Assembly (NCBI GenBank): GCA_036564135.1
Contig: DATCLC010000140.1
Location: 1 to 39,823 of the forward strand
From: RSA11 sp036564135
Lineage (GTDB): Bacteria > Actinomycetota > Thermoleophilia > Solirubrobacterales > 70-9
Reading direction: 5' to 3'
Length of the DNA: 39,823 nt
Shown here piece by piece: positions 39,069 to 39,823 of this stretch. How positions within the stretch are numbered: the stretch's first letter is position 1; each line of letters begins with the position of its first letter. The translations under genes were made by a program, and so were the position numbers. The notes under the pieces are model-generated. The model had not been told where the DNA came from. It saw only the letters and a program-made list of their open reading frames with translations, and made no database searches.

Positions 39069-39823
39069 TACTGGACCGTGACGGAATTGGCCGACATGAC
39101 CTTCTCGGTGCCAGCCTTCCTCTTGTACTTGCGCGTGATCTCGCAGCGAATTTCCTGGCCGGACCACGCCGGGTCGATGCGGCAGCGCTTGGGGTTGGTG
39201 GACCCCGTCTCCCCGGGTCCCATTCCCTGTGGGATCGGCGTGTCGTCGCGATACCACTGGAACGTGTTGGGGCCCGGGACGCTCCAATCGCCTTGATCGA
39301 CTCGGACCATCGAGCCGGGGCGGCCACTGCCGCTCACGGTCGGCGGCGTGATGTTGCCCGAAAGAACGGTGACGGAGTTCGCTGACATCGCGGTCGTCGA
39401 TCCCTTTGCATTGCTACGGGTGATCTCGCAGCGGATCTCCTCACCGAGCCAGTCGGCGTTGACTCGACATCGCCTCCGACTCCACGAAGCCGTCGTGCCC
39501 TCGGCCGTACCGTGCGGGATTGGCGTGTTGCCGTGATACCACTGGATGCTGACGCTGCCGCCGGCGCTCCACTTGCCGATCGACACCGTGACCATCGTGC
39601 CGGGCATCCCGGTGCCGCTCACGGTCGGCGGCTCGATGACCTGAGGCCCGGCGGTCGGATTCATCGTGATGGGCTCAGCGGTCTCCTGGGTCGACCCGTT
39701 CGCGTTGCGGGCAGTGACCACGACGGCGATCCGCTTGCCGGCATCGGCGGATGTCGTCACGTACTTGCGCTTGGTCGCGCCCGGAATCTCGAGCCCGTTG
39801 CGCGTCCACTGGAATGAGAAGCG
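39068..39823 (-). CDS. Secreted-type Ig-like repeat protein (5' end outside window)
   Basis: Open from the right edge to TAG at 39068-39070, so only the C-terminal 251 residues are seen. The first visible residues (FSFQWTRNGLEIPGATKRKY) end one Ig-like domain; then come two repeats of the form PPTVSGxGxPGxMVxVxxGxW, with FQWY or IQWYHG and a late Cys in IRCEIT. The second carries GSTNPKRCRI, nearly the motif in the DUF1080 protein at 22437-24251. Such repeats are tandem beta-sandwiches on secreted or surface proteins; any catalytic or binding module would be upstream, out of view. Confidence 0.82.
   Translation of the reverse strand, partial: RFSFQWTRNGLEIPGATKRKYVTTSADAGKRIAVVVTARNANGSTQETAEPITMNPTAGPQVIEPPTVSGTGMPGTMVTVSIGKWSAGGSVSIQWYHGNTPIPHGTAEGTTASWSRRRCRVNADWLGEEIRCEITRSNAKGSTTAMSANSVTVLSGNITPPTVSGSGRPGSMVRVDQGDWSVPGPNTFQWYRDDTPIPQGMGPGETGSTNPKRCRIDPAWSGQEIRCEITRKYKRKAGTEKVMSANSVTVQ

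Overview
This is a very GC-rich window from a high-GC actinobacterium. The closest gestalt is Thermoleophilia/Solirubrobacterales: multi-module secreted proteins with PKD, Ig-like and 3-keto-disaccharide hydrolase (DUF1080) modules, Lys-rich C-termini and RTX repeats. That placement is inference; no rRNA, tRNA or taxonomic marker is present. I saw no CRISPR array, insertion sequence or prophage.

Positions 1-25512 are all on the minus strand. From right to left they hold: a GT4 glycosyltransferase; a secreted DUF1080/Ig-like protein; a small membrane-anchored protein of unknown function; a secreted RTX calcium-binding protein; a WecG/TagA-type glycosyltransferase overlapping a polyprenyl-phosphate sugar-1-phosphate transferase; a secreted beta-helix protein; an MMPL/RND transporter; a secreted cupredoxin with a long structured 5' leader; an orphan zinc/manganese-type binding protein; a secreted glycoside hydrolase; tatA; an 1800-residue protein combining ThuA-like, PQQ-sugar-dehydrogenase-like and DUF1080 modules; and a 3'-truncated protein with five ConA-like domains, four PKD domains and a DUF1080 module.

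Positions 25648-38991 form the rest of an exopolysaccharide locus, on both strands. It has two O-antigen-ligase/polymerase-type proteins, one GT4 and two GT2 glycosyltransferases, a sugar-nucleotide epimerase/dehydratase, three sulfotransferases, a Wzx flippase and a Wzz/BY-kinase. With the sugar transferase and WecG-type enzyme this makes a nearly complete Wzx/Wzy pathway, and the sulfotransferases suggest a sulfated polymer. The last gene (39068 to the right edge) is a 5'-truncated Ig-like repeat protein.

Working model (inference): the locus builds and decorates a polyanionic surface polysaccharide. Interleaved genes encode matrix or matrix-processing proteins, several ending in Lys-rich domains, including three with modules linked to oxidise-then-cleave (3-keto) sugar breakdown. 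Regulatory signals visible in the sequence include good -35/-10 promoters, five putative leaderless starts with a TAnnnT box 5-7 nt upstream, GC-rich terminator hairpins, and a roughly 190-nt structured leader with a possible pseudoknot.
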